DNA from: Lindgomyces ingoldianus
Taxonomy: Eukaryota > Ascomycota > Dothideomycetes > Pleosporales > Lindgomycetaceae
DNA: 64,000 nucleotides
Direction: 5' to 3'
NCBI RefSeq assembly: GCF_010093535.1
Contig: NW_022985204.1
Span: forward strand, 276,802-340,801
This document shows positions 10,370 through 21,251 of this stretch, in pieces. Each line of letters begins with the position of its first letter. Position 1 is the stretch's first letter. The notes below the pieces were generated by a model. The model had not been told where the DNA came from. It did not search any database and saw only the letters and a program-made list of their open reading frames with translations. A program made the translations under genes and the position numbers.

Positions 10370-10900
10370 GGGCCGTACTACGGTCCGTACAAAGTGAACC
10401 GTAACGGTCACGTGTTCAGTACGAACGTACCGAGTTCGTGAGCCGTACCGTACGTTTAATGATGCCCTAGGTACGGTACGTAGTACAGATCGTATTACCC
10501 TTTTAGGAAGTTTGTATAGGGGTTCTGGAGGGGTATAAGGGCTCTGGCGAGCAGGAGGCCTACAGACGCTTAAATCTCTTTCTAAGGGTTTTAATCTATC
10601 CATCTGTCTGTTGTCTTAAAAATGCCTATTATAGACTATTTTTTATTGCAGAGTTATCTATCCACGCCTTTTATAGCCTTACAGGCCTTATCTAGTCCTA
10701 TCTGCTCTTGTTACTAGGGAGAACTAGTTAATTAGACCTTAATCTTGCGTCTCTAGAGACCTATAGTCTTAGCTGTTTTAACTAGAGTACAGCGTACTTT
10801 AATTGAATTGTACTACTTGTACAGATCACGTGAGCCGTAACAGTTACGATACGTACACCTACCTCTCCTCCTCCCTGTCGTACGAACGTACACAAATCTC
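10370..10900. mobile_element. GTAC-rich element remnant
   Basis: Two clusters of GTAC/CGTAC palindromes and 'cacgtga/gtcacgtg' motifs, at 10375-10490 and 10800-10900, bracket about 300 bp of AT-rich non-coding sequence. They are partly inverted relative to each other (accgtaacggtcacgtg against cacgtgagccgtaacagtt). The layout suggests subterminal motifs of a DNA transposon, but no transposase is present. Confidence 0.35.
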
Positions 10901-11079
10901 ACCCGTACAGGCCTCAAAATCGCCCAATCGTGCAGTACTACGCCTCGTTGGAAGCCCTGCAGTCGGCCTATATACCCCAGCGGAGAAGGATTGCTTCTCG
11001 AAATTTGTCGTTGGATTTCTGTACCCTATGCTCAAGGCCATTAACCCATTCCTCGACTAGGATACTTGCCCTCGGTTTA

Positions 11080-11375
11080 GTGATACACAGAACCCCGACT
11101 CTACGTCGGAGGATAAATATGTACGCAAAAAAAGGCTCCAGAAATTCGTAACATTTGTCAGAACTTTGTTCGCAACAGGGCTCTTCATTGGAGCCTTGTG
11201 GGTTCTTTTGCGTGCGGGTAATCATATGCTGACGAAACTCGCAACCGTTATAGGTTTCGTAGTAGCGTTTGCTTCTTGGGTAGGATTTCTAACTACTCCA
11301 CAACGGAAGGATATAATTGCAGCCACTGCGCCATATGTAGCTGTTCTAGTAGTTTGTATGAGTCAGGTAAAGTAG
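11080..11375 (+). pseudogene. DUF6594-like C-terminal fragment
   Basis: An open stretch ending at a stop at 11375 encodes a basic linker followed by about three hydrophobic segments (ATGLFIGALWVLL, TVIGFVVAFASWVGFLT, APYVAVLVVCM). The order, with 'TPQRKDIIAATAPYVAVLVV' between the last two, matches my recollection of the C-terminal membrane domain of fungal DUF6594 proteins. No start codon or upstream domain can be joined to it, and the flanks are transposon debris. I read it as a gene remnant, though an undetected split gene is possible. Confidence 0.45.
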
Positions 11376-12032
11376 CACAAAAGACTTAAGAATCTGTCGT
11401 ACTCATATCTTATGGCCGATACTTATTTTATTACCATATACCATTTCGGCTTCTATTCCGAGTATCGCATAACATGACAGGCCGCAATCCCACGCCTCAA
11501 CCACTCCCGTTCTCTGCTTTTGGTTTACACTTGTCATGACCATATTATGGGGCAGGAAGAGCGTGGTGGTTGAGTATGGCCACAAACAGTCGCCTGTTCG
11601 AAGAATGTCCCAACCATACGCAAATGTTTGCTGCCCCTAAATTTTCCGTCCAGGAAGTCTCTTACTTCTCCATAGAAGTAATATCGCTTATAATCGTTTT
11701 AATATAAATGAATTTAGCAATTCTAGAAGCCCTGTTCGCACCAAGTCTGCGCACTGGCAGCAGGGCCTGCTATAACATTTCAAGTGTGGGAACATTTAGT
11801 CAGAAACGCGAGGAACTGCTCTGTACACGCAGTGGCCGCTTCTGTATTCATTTCCGTGCCTTTCAATTCTCTTCTCACCTGCTTGATCGTGTCCCTACGT
11901 TCTTGCCCTTCTGGAAAGATTCGATAAAGTCTTTTCACCATCTGAATGATTTGAAATCCTCTGATATCCCCGTCTCTATTGTGGCTAATTGTCCGCAATT
12001 TCCCACATTTCATGCCATAGGCGGTCATCAAC
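11376..12032. other. Intergenic region before the ABC transporter
   Basis: Only short overlapping frames on both strands, none recognisable. The last part is presumably promoter and 5' UTR of the gene starting at 12033. Confidence 0.4.
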
Positions 12033-15000
12033 ATGGCTCAGGAGCCACATGCGCCCTTACGGATTCTTCACTACCTTAGCCCCTTCGCCATTGCCGTCTC
12101 CGCAACCCTCTTCTCCGCCCTGGCGGTATGTTTCGTCCCTCCGTCAAACCGTCTCATTCGCAAAAAGTCGAAACAAGCAGTGTCGAAATGGCTCGCATTG
12201 GTCTTGTGCTGCCTCTACATTGCTGAAGGGCTCCTTTGCGTTCAACGAGCATTCACAAATCCTCGGTGGTCCGCCACCCGAGACTCTATGGAACACATCG
12301 CACTCTCCACGGTCGTGTGGATAGTTGCTTTCATCATCCTCCGCGAATCGGCAACATTATACTGGCCTTCCTGCTTAGGATCGTGGGCTCTGGGTACAAC
12401 CATGGAGGTCGCTATTTTTGCTCTGTTGTCCCGTTCTTGGTCAGGGCGAGACGACTTGGACATTACTCGAATGGCCCTTCATGCAACCCGAATATTTTGT
12501 TTGGTTCTCCTCTGCCTATCTGCGGTATTTTCCTGGACCAAGAGACCGAGCAATCTCGATACGGAGAGCGATCCCTTGTTGGGACCAGCTCCAACGTCGC
12601 CCTATGAGTGTGTACAATATGGAAGCATTCCATCGGACACCAAATTAAATGATGGGGTTAATGACCAAGACGATGAAGGCGAAAGCGCGAAAAATAAACT
12701 AGCTGAGCAGCAGCTCCAGCGCCTTGAAGTACTTGGCGGCTGGTGGGCTTACTTGAAGCAATTCCGTGTATTTCTTCCACACACTATCTCTCACAGTGAT
12801 TCCAGGATGCAGTGTTATGCTATCGGTGTTCTGTTCTGTCTGCTCATAGAACGAGTCGCAAACGTCCTCAGTCCACATTACTTAGGTGTTATTGTCGACA
12901 AAATCAGTTCTTCTAAGGAAACCGGACAACTGCCTCTGAAAGATATCTTTTTCTTGATCTTTGTCATTAAAGTCCCTCACGAAACGATTTTTGTTCCAAT
13001 TCGGGATATTCTCTCAACCCGGTTGTACTTTTGGTCATACGGAAAAGTATTGGTTTCATCATACTCCCACATGTTGGGGCTATTTTTGGAATTTCAGGAG
13101 AACAAAGACACAAGAAAAGTCTTGAAAGGGGTCGAACAGGCGCAAACTTTGAATCGTCTTGTATACCAGCTCGCTATGGACGTAATTCCAGCCATCGTCG
13201 ATGTGATCGTGGCCATTGGATACCTTAGCTATATTTTCGACTTCCAACTGGGCACGATAATACTCGTCACCGGGATATGTTATGTCATTGTGACACACAA
13301 GTTCACGATTACGGGTGCGCAGAGACAACGCCCATATATTCGCACAGGACAAACCAGTAGAAAACTAATGCACGAGTATATGTCGTTTTGGCAATCGACT
13401 ATATACTTCAACCAACAAGCGTATGAGAAGAGTCGTTTACAGGCAACGGCTAATTTGGAGACATACTCGATGGCCAAGTTGAACGAGCTTTCTCAGTTCA
13501 AGTACGTGGCTCAATGCGCTGTAGTGGCTCTGGGATATGTCTCTATCCTCTTACTTGGAGCGTATCAGGTCACAAGCAAAGGGCATCCAGTCGGCAATAT
13601 GGCAACGCTTCTCTTCTACTGGAGTATTCTTACGCGACCAATTGCTTCTCTGGCGCAACGCTACAAGGATATGGTTGACTGGATCACCGATGGGGAAAGG
13701 CTCCTGCAACTCTGGTACAAGAGGCCTTGTATAAACGACACTCCGGATGCGCAGGCCCTCGAAGTTAATGGGGGCAAAATCGAATACAAGGACGTGAAGT
13801 TTTCCTACGACAACAATAACCAAATCGTCAATGGCATCAGCTTCACCGCAGAGGCGGGATCGACGGTTGTCATTGTTGGAGAAACTAGAAGTGGAAAATC
13901 GACAGCCTGTAACAAGCTTCTGCTTCGCCTTTATGATGTCTCCCATGGTAGCATACTCATTGACGGTCAGGATATCCGAGACATCACACAGTACAGTCTA
14001 AGAGAGGCCATCGGTATTGTCCCACAAGACCCGTCCTTCCCGAATCAAACTATTATGGACATCGTTCGGTACGCCCGCCTGGAAGCATCCGACGCAGAGG
14101 TATACGAGGCCTGCAAGGCCGCAGCAATCCACGACATGATCATGGGCTTTCCCAACCAATACCAATCAAAAGTCGGCGAACGCGGAGTAAAAGTCTCTAG
14201 TGACGGAAAGCAACGCTTAGCCATTGCCCAACTCTTTTTAAAGAACCCTAAGATTATTGTGCTCGACGAGGTTACTTCTTCAATGGACCCACCTACCGAA
14301 ACCGAGACCCAGGATTCCTTCGCTCAGCTCACCTCTGGACGAACTACCCTTTTAATTGGACTTTGCCCCTCGACCGTTGTGGATGCGGACTTAATCCTTG
14401 TGCTGCACAAAGGAGAGATCGTCGAGCGAGGCACTCATAACGAACTTCTTCAAAACCGAGGGCAGTACTACCGGCTTTGGGCAAAGGAAAGTAAGAAACA
14501 ATTTCTCGAAGAACTGTCCCATCGAATTTCGACCACTGAAGGTGGTAATTACGAAGGGTTCTCTACATTAGACCTCATTGATCTATCTGAAGATACCACA
14601 GACTTCTCAAGGGTGATTGAGGACCTTGATCAACTTGACGGCCAGAGCGAAAGCAAGCATATGAGAGGCTCCAATCCATCTCGCACTGGCGTTCGCAAGC
14701 GGCTCTACGACTTGAAAGGGAGATTGAGTAAGAAGGACCGGTCTGAGGCCAAAGAGGAGTTCGAAGTTGAAGATATTCCTGATGACAATTCGCCTTTTAT
14801 AGAGCTCTCTCCTAGACCTACGGATTCGATTGCGCCTGTCGTTGAAAGGAGACACTCTTCAGCCTTTATGAGAAGATGCAGTTCTCGAAACCTCAGATCC
14901 AAATTTGGTATCGCTCGCCATTCATCGAGCGCGGCTCTCGCTGATGGGCAGCTAGCGTCCCGCTCAGTACCAACGCATGATGACATCCCAGCGCCTCTGA

Positions 15001-15197
15001 ACTCTGCGGCTACATTATCGAACCACCTCCACCACGAGAGCGTCTTGTCAACTCGCGCCGAACTTCAACAATCCTCCACACGCAACGACACTCTCGGTAA
15101 ACCAAACGCAAAGGACGATGAGGACCCGGATGAGGGCCCTTCGACCTATCATACTCCCGGTTCTTCGATCGGGGGCAAGGGAGATGGCGATCATTAA
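12033..15197 (+). CDS. HMT1-type ABC half-transporter with degenerate NBD
   Basis: Single-exon, 1054-aa ABCB-family half-transporter resembling vacuolar heavy-metal tolerance (HMT1) proteins. An N-terminal domain with 4-5 membrane segments (about 1-170) is followed by an ABC membrane domain (about 260-560), one nucleotide-binding domain (about 590-830) and a 220-residue Ser/charged tail. Walker A is acceptable (GETRSGKST, K622), and Walker B has D745-E746. The signature is VSSDGKQR (721-728) instead of LSGGEKQR. The H-loop reads GLCPST, with Leu777 where the switch His belongs. A homodimer would lack both functions at both sites, so ATPase activity is probably impaired. The reading frame is undamaged over 3.1 kb, so it is not an old pseudogene. 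HMT1-like phytochelatin or metal-conjugate export is family knowledge and not shown here. Confidence 0.85.
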   Translation: MAQEPHAPLRILHYLSPFAIAVSATLFSALAVCFVPPSNRLIRKKSKQAVSKWLALVLCCLYIAEGLLCVQRAFTNPRWSATRDSMEHIALSTVVWIVAFIILRESATLYWPSCLGSWALGTTMEVAIFALLSRSWSGRDDLDITRMALHATRIFCLVLLCLSAVFSWTKRPSNLDTESDPLLGPAPTSPYECVQYGSIPSDTKLNDGVNDQDDEGESAKNKLAEQQLQRLEVLGGWWAYLKQFRVFLPHTISHSDSRMQCYAIGVLFCLLIERVANVLSPHYLGVIVDKISSSKETGQLPLKDIFFLIFVIKVPHETIFVPIRDILSTRLYFWSYGKVLVSSYSHMLGLFLEFQENKDTRKVLKGVEQAQTLNRLVYQLAMDVIPAIVDVIVAIGYLSYIFDFQLGTIILVTGICYVIVTHKFTITGAQRQRPYIRTGQTSRKLMHEYMSFWQSTIYFNQQAYEKSRLQATANLETYSMAKLNELSQFKYVAQCAVVALGYVSILLLGAYQVTSKGHPVGNMATLLFYWSILTRPIASLAQRYKDMVDWITDGERLLQLWYKRPCINDTPDAQALEVNGGKIEYKDVKFSYDNNNQIVNGISFTAEAGSTVVIVGETRSGKSTACNKLLLRLYDVSHGSILIDGQDIRDITQYSLREAIGIVPQDPSFPNQTIMDIVRYARLEASDAEVYEACKAAAIHDMIMGFPNQYQSKVGERGVKVSSDGKQRLAIAQLFLKNPKIIVLDEVTSSMDPPTETETQDSFAQLTSGRTTLLIGLCPSTVVDADLILVLHKGEIVERGTHNELLQNRGQYYRLWAKESKKQFLEELSHRISTTEGGNYEGFSTLDLIDLSEDTTDFSRVIEDLDQLDGQSESKHMRGSNPSRTGVRKRLYDLKGRLSKKDRSEAKEEFEVEDIPDDNSPFIELSPRPTDSIAPVVERRHSSAFMRRCSSRNLRSKFGIARHSSSAALADGQLASRSVPTHDDIPAPLNSAATLSNHLHHESVLSTRAELQQSSTRNDTLGKPNAKDDEDPDEGPSTYHTPGSSIGGKGDGDH

Positions 15198-16079
15198 TTA
15201 CCGCAACAAATGAGGAAAACATAAGTCTACCTCAGAAATCGAAAGAGTTAGAGGGTCTCCATACCTCTCCCTCCTCTACCAACTAAAGGCGGCCGTCTTC
15301 CCGCTTTGCAAAGTCTTCAGAGTTCTTTAGCGAAGTTGGATCAAACTTTTTTGTATCGTTACTTTTCGTGGTCTGTATATACAGGCATCCAGGCGGGAAA
15401 ACACGTATTATTCTTGTCTTATAAGCTAGGGATAGAGGGTTAAGTAGAGCAGCGCTGAAACAGCAAAGAAGAAAAGAAAAGCAACCCGGCCAGTACCAAG
15501 CCTCTTCATTAGCAATTCCGCCCTTTGAGTTTGACTTTGCGTACCCACTCTTCAAATTTCCAGACGATCTCTCTAGTAGCATCACATAAAACTCTTATTT
15601 CCACTAGCCGTTCCACTTCACCAATATATTACTCGCGTGTGCCTTCCTTCTCCCCCGCATATATCCGCCTTGCAGTGCCGATCGCTGTCACATAGGTCAG
15701 CTGACTCGCCGCCACATCCTTGTACACGAAGCGTAGGAATGGCCTATTTAGGATACCATCTTATATCAGCGTGGATGCCATTTGTCCCAGTATTGTGGGG
15801 ACTCCTTGGCTACAGGGGAGCAGATATTGAGGCATCGGAGGTGGATAGAAAAAGATGGTACGATAGGTGGGTGGATGGTGATTGGGAGTTGCATGGTCGG
15901 TTGGACATGCGTAGAGATGGTGCCCTGTAGGATCCCATGCTTGTACCTATACCTTGAAAACTTAGAGATTTGGAAGTACCGGGGCGTTTTGGGTAGGGAT
16001 ATATCTCCTAGGCCAGGCCCTCTGGCTTTGGTATTCATGTCCTGTGCTGAGCTTCTTCCTGTTGTGTCAAGTCACAACT
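15198..16079. other. Intergenic, no gene seen
   Basis: 3' region of the ABC gene and promoter of the P450 gene. Short frames on both strands resemble nothing known. Confidence 0.5.
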
Positions 16080-17703
16080 ATGGACTCTTTATCCGTCAGC
16101 TCCATTTTGAAACTTCTAACGCCTTACCTGCCCGTGATAATAGTGTTCTACCTCATAATCTCCTATACAACAATATGGTGGAGACTTCGACACTTTAAGG
16201 GCCCCTGGCTTGCTAAATTCTCGTACGGGTTTATGGCAAAGGCGGTGTGGTATGGGAAGATGAATGCAGTGTATACAGAGGTGAACGAAAAATACGGTAT
16301 TCTCACACACAATCCTCACTTTTGTTGTTGTTTGGAATCTAAGATTAGGATTTTAGGGTCTCTGGCACGAATTGGACCTAACGACCTCATAACCTCTGAT
16401 CCCGATATCCTTCGCCATATGTCATCTGCTCGAAGTACTTACAAGCGGTCATCGTGGTACGAAGCTATGCGCCTGGACCCATATGTAGACTCGATCTTGA
16501 GTGAAATGAGCGTCCCAATCCACGACGCCCGCCGCGCAAAAATGGCATCTGCATACTCCGGCAAAGAAAACCCTAATCTCGAAGGTGACATCGACGAGCA
16601 AATCGCCTCGTTCATTGCGCTGATTCGGCGCAAGTATCTGAGCGAAGGGGCAACAATGAAGAAAATGGATATGGGTAGGAAAGCGCAATACTTCACTCTC
16701 GATGTCATCACAAAAGTGAGTTTTGGAAGAGCATTTGGGTATTTGGAGCAAGATAAGGATGTCCATGATTATGTCAAGACAACGGATGAATTGGTGCCGT
16801 GGCTGACTTTCTTCGCTGTTGTGCCGCTGGCGAATGCGATTTTGAATCGGAGCTGGGTGAAGGAGAAATTGGGACCGGGGCCGGGGGATAAGAGTGGAGT
16901 GGGGCGATTGATGGGGGTTGCCAGGGATGTGGTTCAGGAAAGGTTTGGGGAGAACAAGATTGAGAAACAGGATATGTTGGGTGCATTTGTGAGGAATGGC
17001 ATCCCGCAGAGACAAATAGAGGCCGAGGTGCATTTCCAGATTATTGCGGGGAGCGATACTACGGCTACGGCCATAAGAAGTACACTCTTACACTTATTGA
17101 CGTCTCCTAGGGTGCTGGCTAAGCTGCGGACGGAACTTGATACTGCGGAGCGGGAAGGTAGGATTTCGAATCCCATTACGAATGCGGAGTCAAAGGCACT
17201 GCCGTATTTGCAGGCGGTTGTTAAAGAGGGGGTGCGCATTCATCCCCCTTTCACGGGCCTTGTAATGAAGGAAGTGCCTGCTGGTGGAGACACGATCGGA
17301 AGCCAGTTCGTTCCTGGAGGAACTAGGGTCGCTCACAACCTTTGGGCTGTGCAGCGCGATCCGATTTATGGAGAGGACAGGGAGATTTTTCGCCCAGAGC
17401 GATGGATTGAGGCTGATAGCCAAAAAGGGATGCGGATGGAGCAAACGCTGGATCTGGTATTCGGGCATGGGCGCTGGGGTTGTCTTGGGAAGAACGTGGC
17501 GTGGATTGAGTTGAATAAGATTTTTGTAGAGGTAAGTTTCTTGATCGACTGTAAGTCATTGCAAACTAACGATTTATCAGTTGTTGCGGCATTTTGACTT
17601 CGAGTTTATCGACCCGAGTAAGCCGTGGAGGAGCGTGAACTTTAATCTCTTCATGCAGGACCACATGTGGCTGCGTATTACTGAACGGAAAGAGAAAAAT
17701 TAA
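16080..17703 (+). CDS. Cytochrome P450, pisatin demethylase-like
   Basis: Heme monooxygenase of the fungal microsomal type, 504 aa, join(16080..16296, 16357..17531, 17581..17703). An N-terminal membrane anchor (about residues 14-36) is followed by a basic/Pro hinge. Visible P450 motifs are the I-helix AGSDTT, the ExxR motif EGVR, the FRPERW region and the heme loop FGHGRWGCLG with its Cys ligand. The family resemblance is to pisatin demethylase and benzoate hydroxylase-like P450s; the substrate is unknown. Intron 1 (60 bp) is in frame and stop-free, so an unspliced transcript would read through with 20 extra residues. The ATG at 16080 gives a proper anchor. The gene converges on DPM1 with 126 bp between stops. 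No biosynthetic core enzyme is nearby, so a secondary-metabolite cluster is not indicated. Confidence 0.88.
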
Positions 17704-17829
17704 GCAAAAGATGTATTAAAATGCATTTAGGGAGCTAATGGTAGATAGCAACAGGATACCGTCCCCCTACCTGCCTTAGATATCATTGTATCCAACCAAC
17801 GCCGACGCCATGCATGTTCGTGGAGTCTC

Positions 17830-18749
<920 letters not shown>

Positions 18750-18763
18750 CTATCCCTATCAAC

Positions 18764-19756
18764 ATGCCTTCTCCACAGTGGATAGCACGTAAGAGGAACC
18801 TATTCCTGGCCTTCGATGCATTTGGTACGCTTTTCACGCCCAAGGCACCCATTGAAGCTCAATATGGTGAGATTGCTAAACGTCATGGGATCGACTGTCC
18901 CAGCGAAAAGCTGTTGAAGCAGTCGTTCAAGGCGGCTTTCAAAGAAGAATCCACGAAACATCCAAACTACGGGAAAGCTTTAGATATGGGGGCAGAGACT
19001 TGGTGGGAAAATGTAGGCTCCCCTTGGGCCATCTCTCCCGATGCAGCTCACACTTAGTGCAAGGTGATCAAGAAAACCTTTCTGCCTTTTCTAAAGCAGA
19101 ACCAGCAGTTACCGCAGCCACTCATATCTGACCTCTGGATGCGTTTCTCAACAAAAGAAGGGTATGTGATGTATCCGGACGTTTTGCCCTTCTTTGAGAT
19201 GCTCCGACATAGCAAAGCTTTGTCGAATTCATCACATTCCTGGAGGTGGGAGAAAACAGTTGTCGGAGTCATCACCAACTCGGACGACCGAGTTCCAAGG
19301 GTTCTAGAATCTCTTGGACTCAAGATCGGTCCACGTAGAGCCGGTTCTTCTGCCTTACGGACAGAGAGAGGGAGCCTCGATCACGATATCAGTTTCGTTG
19401 TCCTTAGCTACGATGTGGGCTACGAAAAGCCGGATCCACGGATGTTCAACGCCGCCGCCGATATGCTGAGAGCGACTTTATCCGATGGCAGTGCAGATGC
19501 TAAAACTCACTCGATCGATGACTTCGATATGTTGTACGTTGGCGATTCAGTTGAGAAAGACCTTGTTGGCGCCGCACGTGCTGGGTGGGACTCTGTGTTT
19601 GTGGACAGGATAGGGGCCTATGCAAAACATCTTGAGCAGAACCAGCCCATTGGAAGTATCCATGTACGAACGATGGATTCAGAAGGGAACACTACGAGGA
19701 AGCAAATCGAGGTGATCAAAGACTTGCTTGCATTGAGCAATTGGCCGCCGTACTAA
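18764..19756 (+). CDS. HAD-superfamily hydrolase (HDHD3-like)
   Basis: Haloacid dehalogenase-type phosphatase or hydrolase, 315 aa, join(18764..19012, 19058..19756) with a 45-bp intron. Motif I is FDAFGTL, with the nucleophilic Asp but the second motif Asp replaced, as is common in HDHD3-like proteins. Motif II is VITNSDDR, motif III the Lys in YEKPDP, and motif IV YVGDSVEKD. The substrate is not known for this subgroup. It shares a short divergent promoter with DPM1 and converges on the gene at 19850 with only 93 bp between stops. Confidence 0.85.
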
Positions 19757-19849
19757 ATGGACAGCGACAGAAGGTGACGACACTGAGATTTACTACAGAA
19801 TAGTTCTTCAACGGCAATGCAAAGTTGATATTGTATACCAAGACTCCCG

Positions 19850-21002
19850 TTAATCCGCAGGCCTTCTCAGCGCGAGAATATCTGATAGCCTAACGCTACC
19901 TTTACCTCCCCACCCCGCAATACCAGGGTCGACTTCCGGGCGAACGCGAACATACCAGCTCCATGCCCGTTTATCAAGATCGCCTTTGCTGAGGATGGAA
20001 GCCCACGATTCCATCAGGAGCTCCAGGGCGCCAAGAAGCAGGCCAAGATTGCGTTCCTTCTCAGCAACTACGGCAGCATTTGATTTCTTCGGACTTGCTT
20101 TCGTAGTATCCGGCTCGGCTTTAGGCGAATCAAATGACTTCAAGAGATAGGCCCTTGCAGACTGCGCCGTGTATATTGGTAGTTGACTCGTTGATGTATG
20201 CCGTGAAACCACCGTTACTGGCCCGTTTGATTTCTTGAGAGCCTCGAGATCAACGCCCCAAAGCGCGGGAAGTTCGGCATGGGTCGGGGTTTCAGTGACA
20301 GTTTCCTGGGACACTCCCTCGTCTTCTTTCGCGTCCCAATGGTATCCCCATCTCTTCATGACCCTGATCTCGCGGCCCATGACTTTGATGACAGGTTGCC
20401 CTTCGCCCCAGCCCTCTTCTTCTGCGCTCTTTCCAGACTCTAAGCCAAGACTCACAGCCTTCGTTCTACTATTAGCACTGACAACTGCTTGGGCAAGACT
20501 CAGTCTGCTCGACAGGGGCTGTTCGGGCACAGTATATTTCAACAATGTCACCGCGAACGCTAAGACCAGTGGCGCCCGGTTTGTGTAGACAGCGGCCGTA
20601 GACAGCTTTGTTTCATCCCGGCACGCTTCGGGGAGCCCAAGAGAGTCTTCGAATTGTGCAGGACTCAACGGCTCTCCAAAAGATGGTTTGGGTTTCTTCG
20701 CAGGGGAAGTCGGAGATGCGTCACTGGTTGTCCGCTTCTTTGCCACACGTTTGGCGGCGTTTAGAACTTGCTTCGCCGCCTTCTCGTCACCGAAGATGAC
20801 CCTGATACTTTCGAGCTGAGACTTCGCGATTTCGGCGGGGCTACGCGTTGTTACCAATGACGCGGCAAGCTGGGACGGGTACTCACGTGACGAGGGACGC
20901 ATTCTGAAGATCTTTTACCTTGCTCATTGCCTGCCCAAGCGGCACCTTTGCCTCTTGCGATAAGAATCGTAACAGGTCCTGGATAGTCTGAGCAGACGCC
21001 AT
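19850..21002 (-). CDS. Conserved fungal protein of unknown function
   Basis: 368 aa, complement(join(19850..20840, 20887..21002)) with a 46-bp intron (GTGAGT...GTAG). An N-terminal helical region has no signal peptide. A Lys/Ser-rich linker near residues 70-95 (KRTTSDASPTSPAKK) could hold a nuclear localisation signal. A conserved-looking core includes a hydrophobic helix (APLVLAFAVTLLKY) and a WGEGQPVIKVMGREI stretch. The C-terminus is Ala/Leu-rich helix ending in a compact Trp-rich piece (AWSWYVRVRPEVD). I do not recognise the family with certainty. Start codons of this gene and the U2SURP-like gene lie 249 bp apart, head to head. Confidence 0.75.
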
Positions 21003-21251
21003 TGCACAGTGTGCTGAAAGTACAGAAAGACAGCAGTTGGCTTGCGGACTCAAATCCCCCACAGACGATCCGCGACAGGCACCAGCCCTGGAGTGCGCGC
21101 CGATGCAACGACGCACGAGCCGCACGTCCTCGGCTCGGAATCTTAACCTTGAACCTTGGACCTTGGAAAGCTCCGAAACCTCGACAAACCTTCAAAATCA
21201 CCACGCAAAAATCATTCCGCGACTTTCAGCTCTCGAATAGATCTCGGCGTG

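Noticed and set aside
15637..16198. Short plus-strand frames upstream of the P450 gene
   Set aside because: They overlap each other in different frames and resemble nothing; the P450 start at 16080 explains the region's 3' end.
16449..17033. 194-aa minus-strand frame inside the P450 gene
   Set aside because: Antisense to a clearly conserved P450 exon, with no recognisable content.
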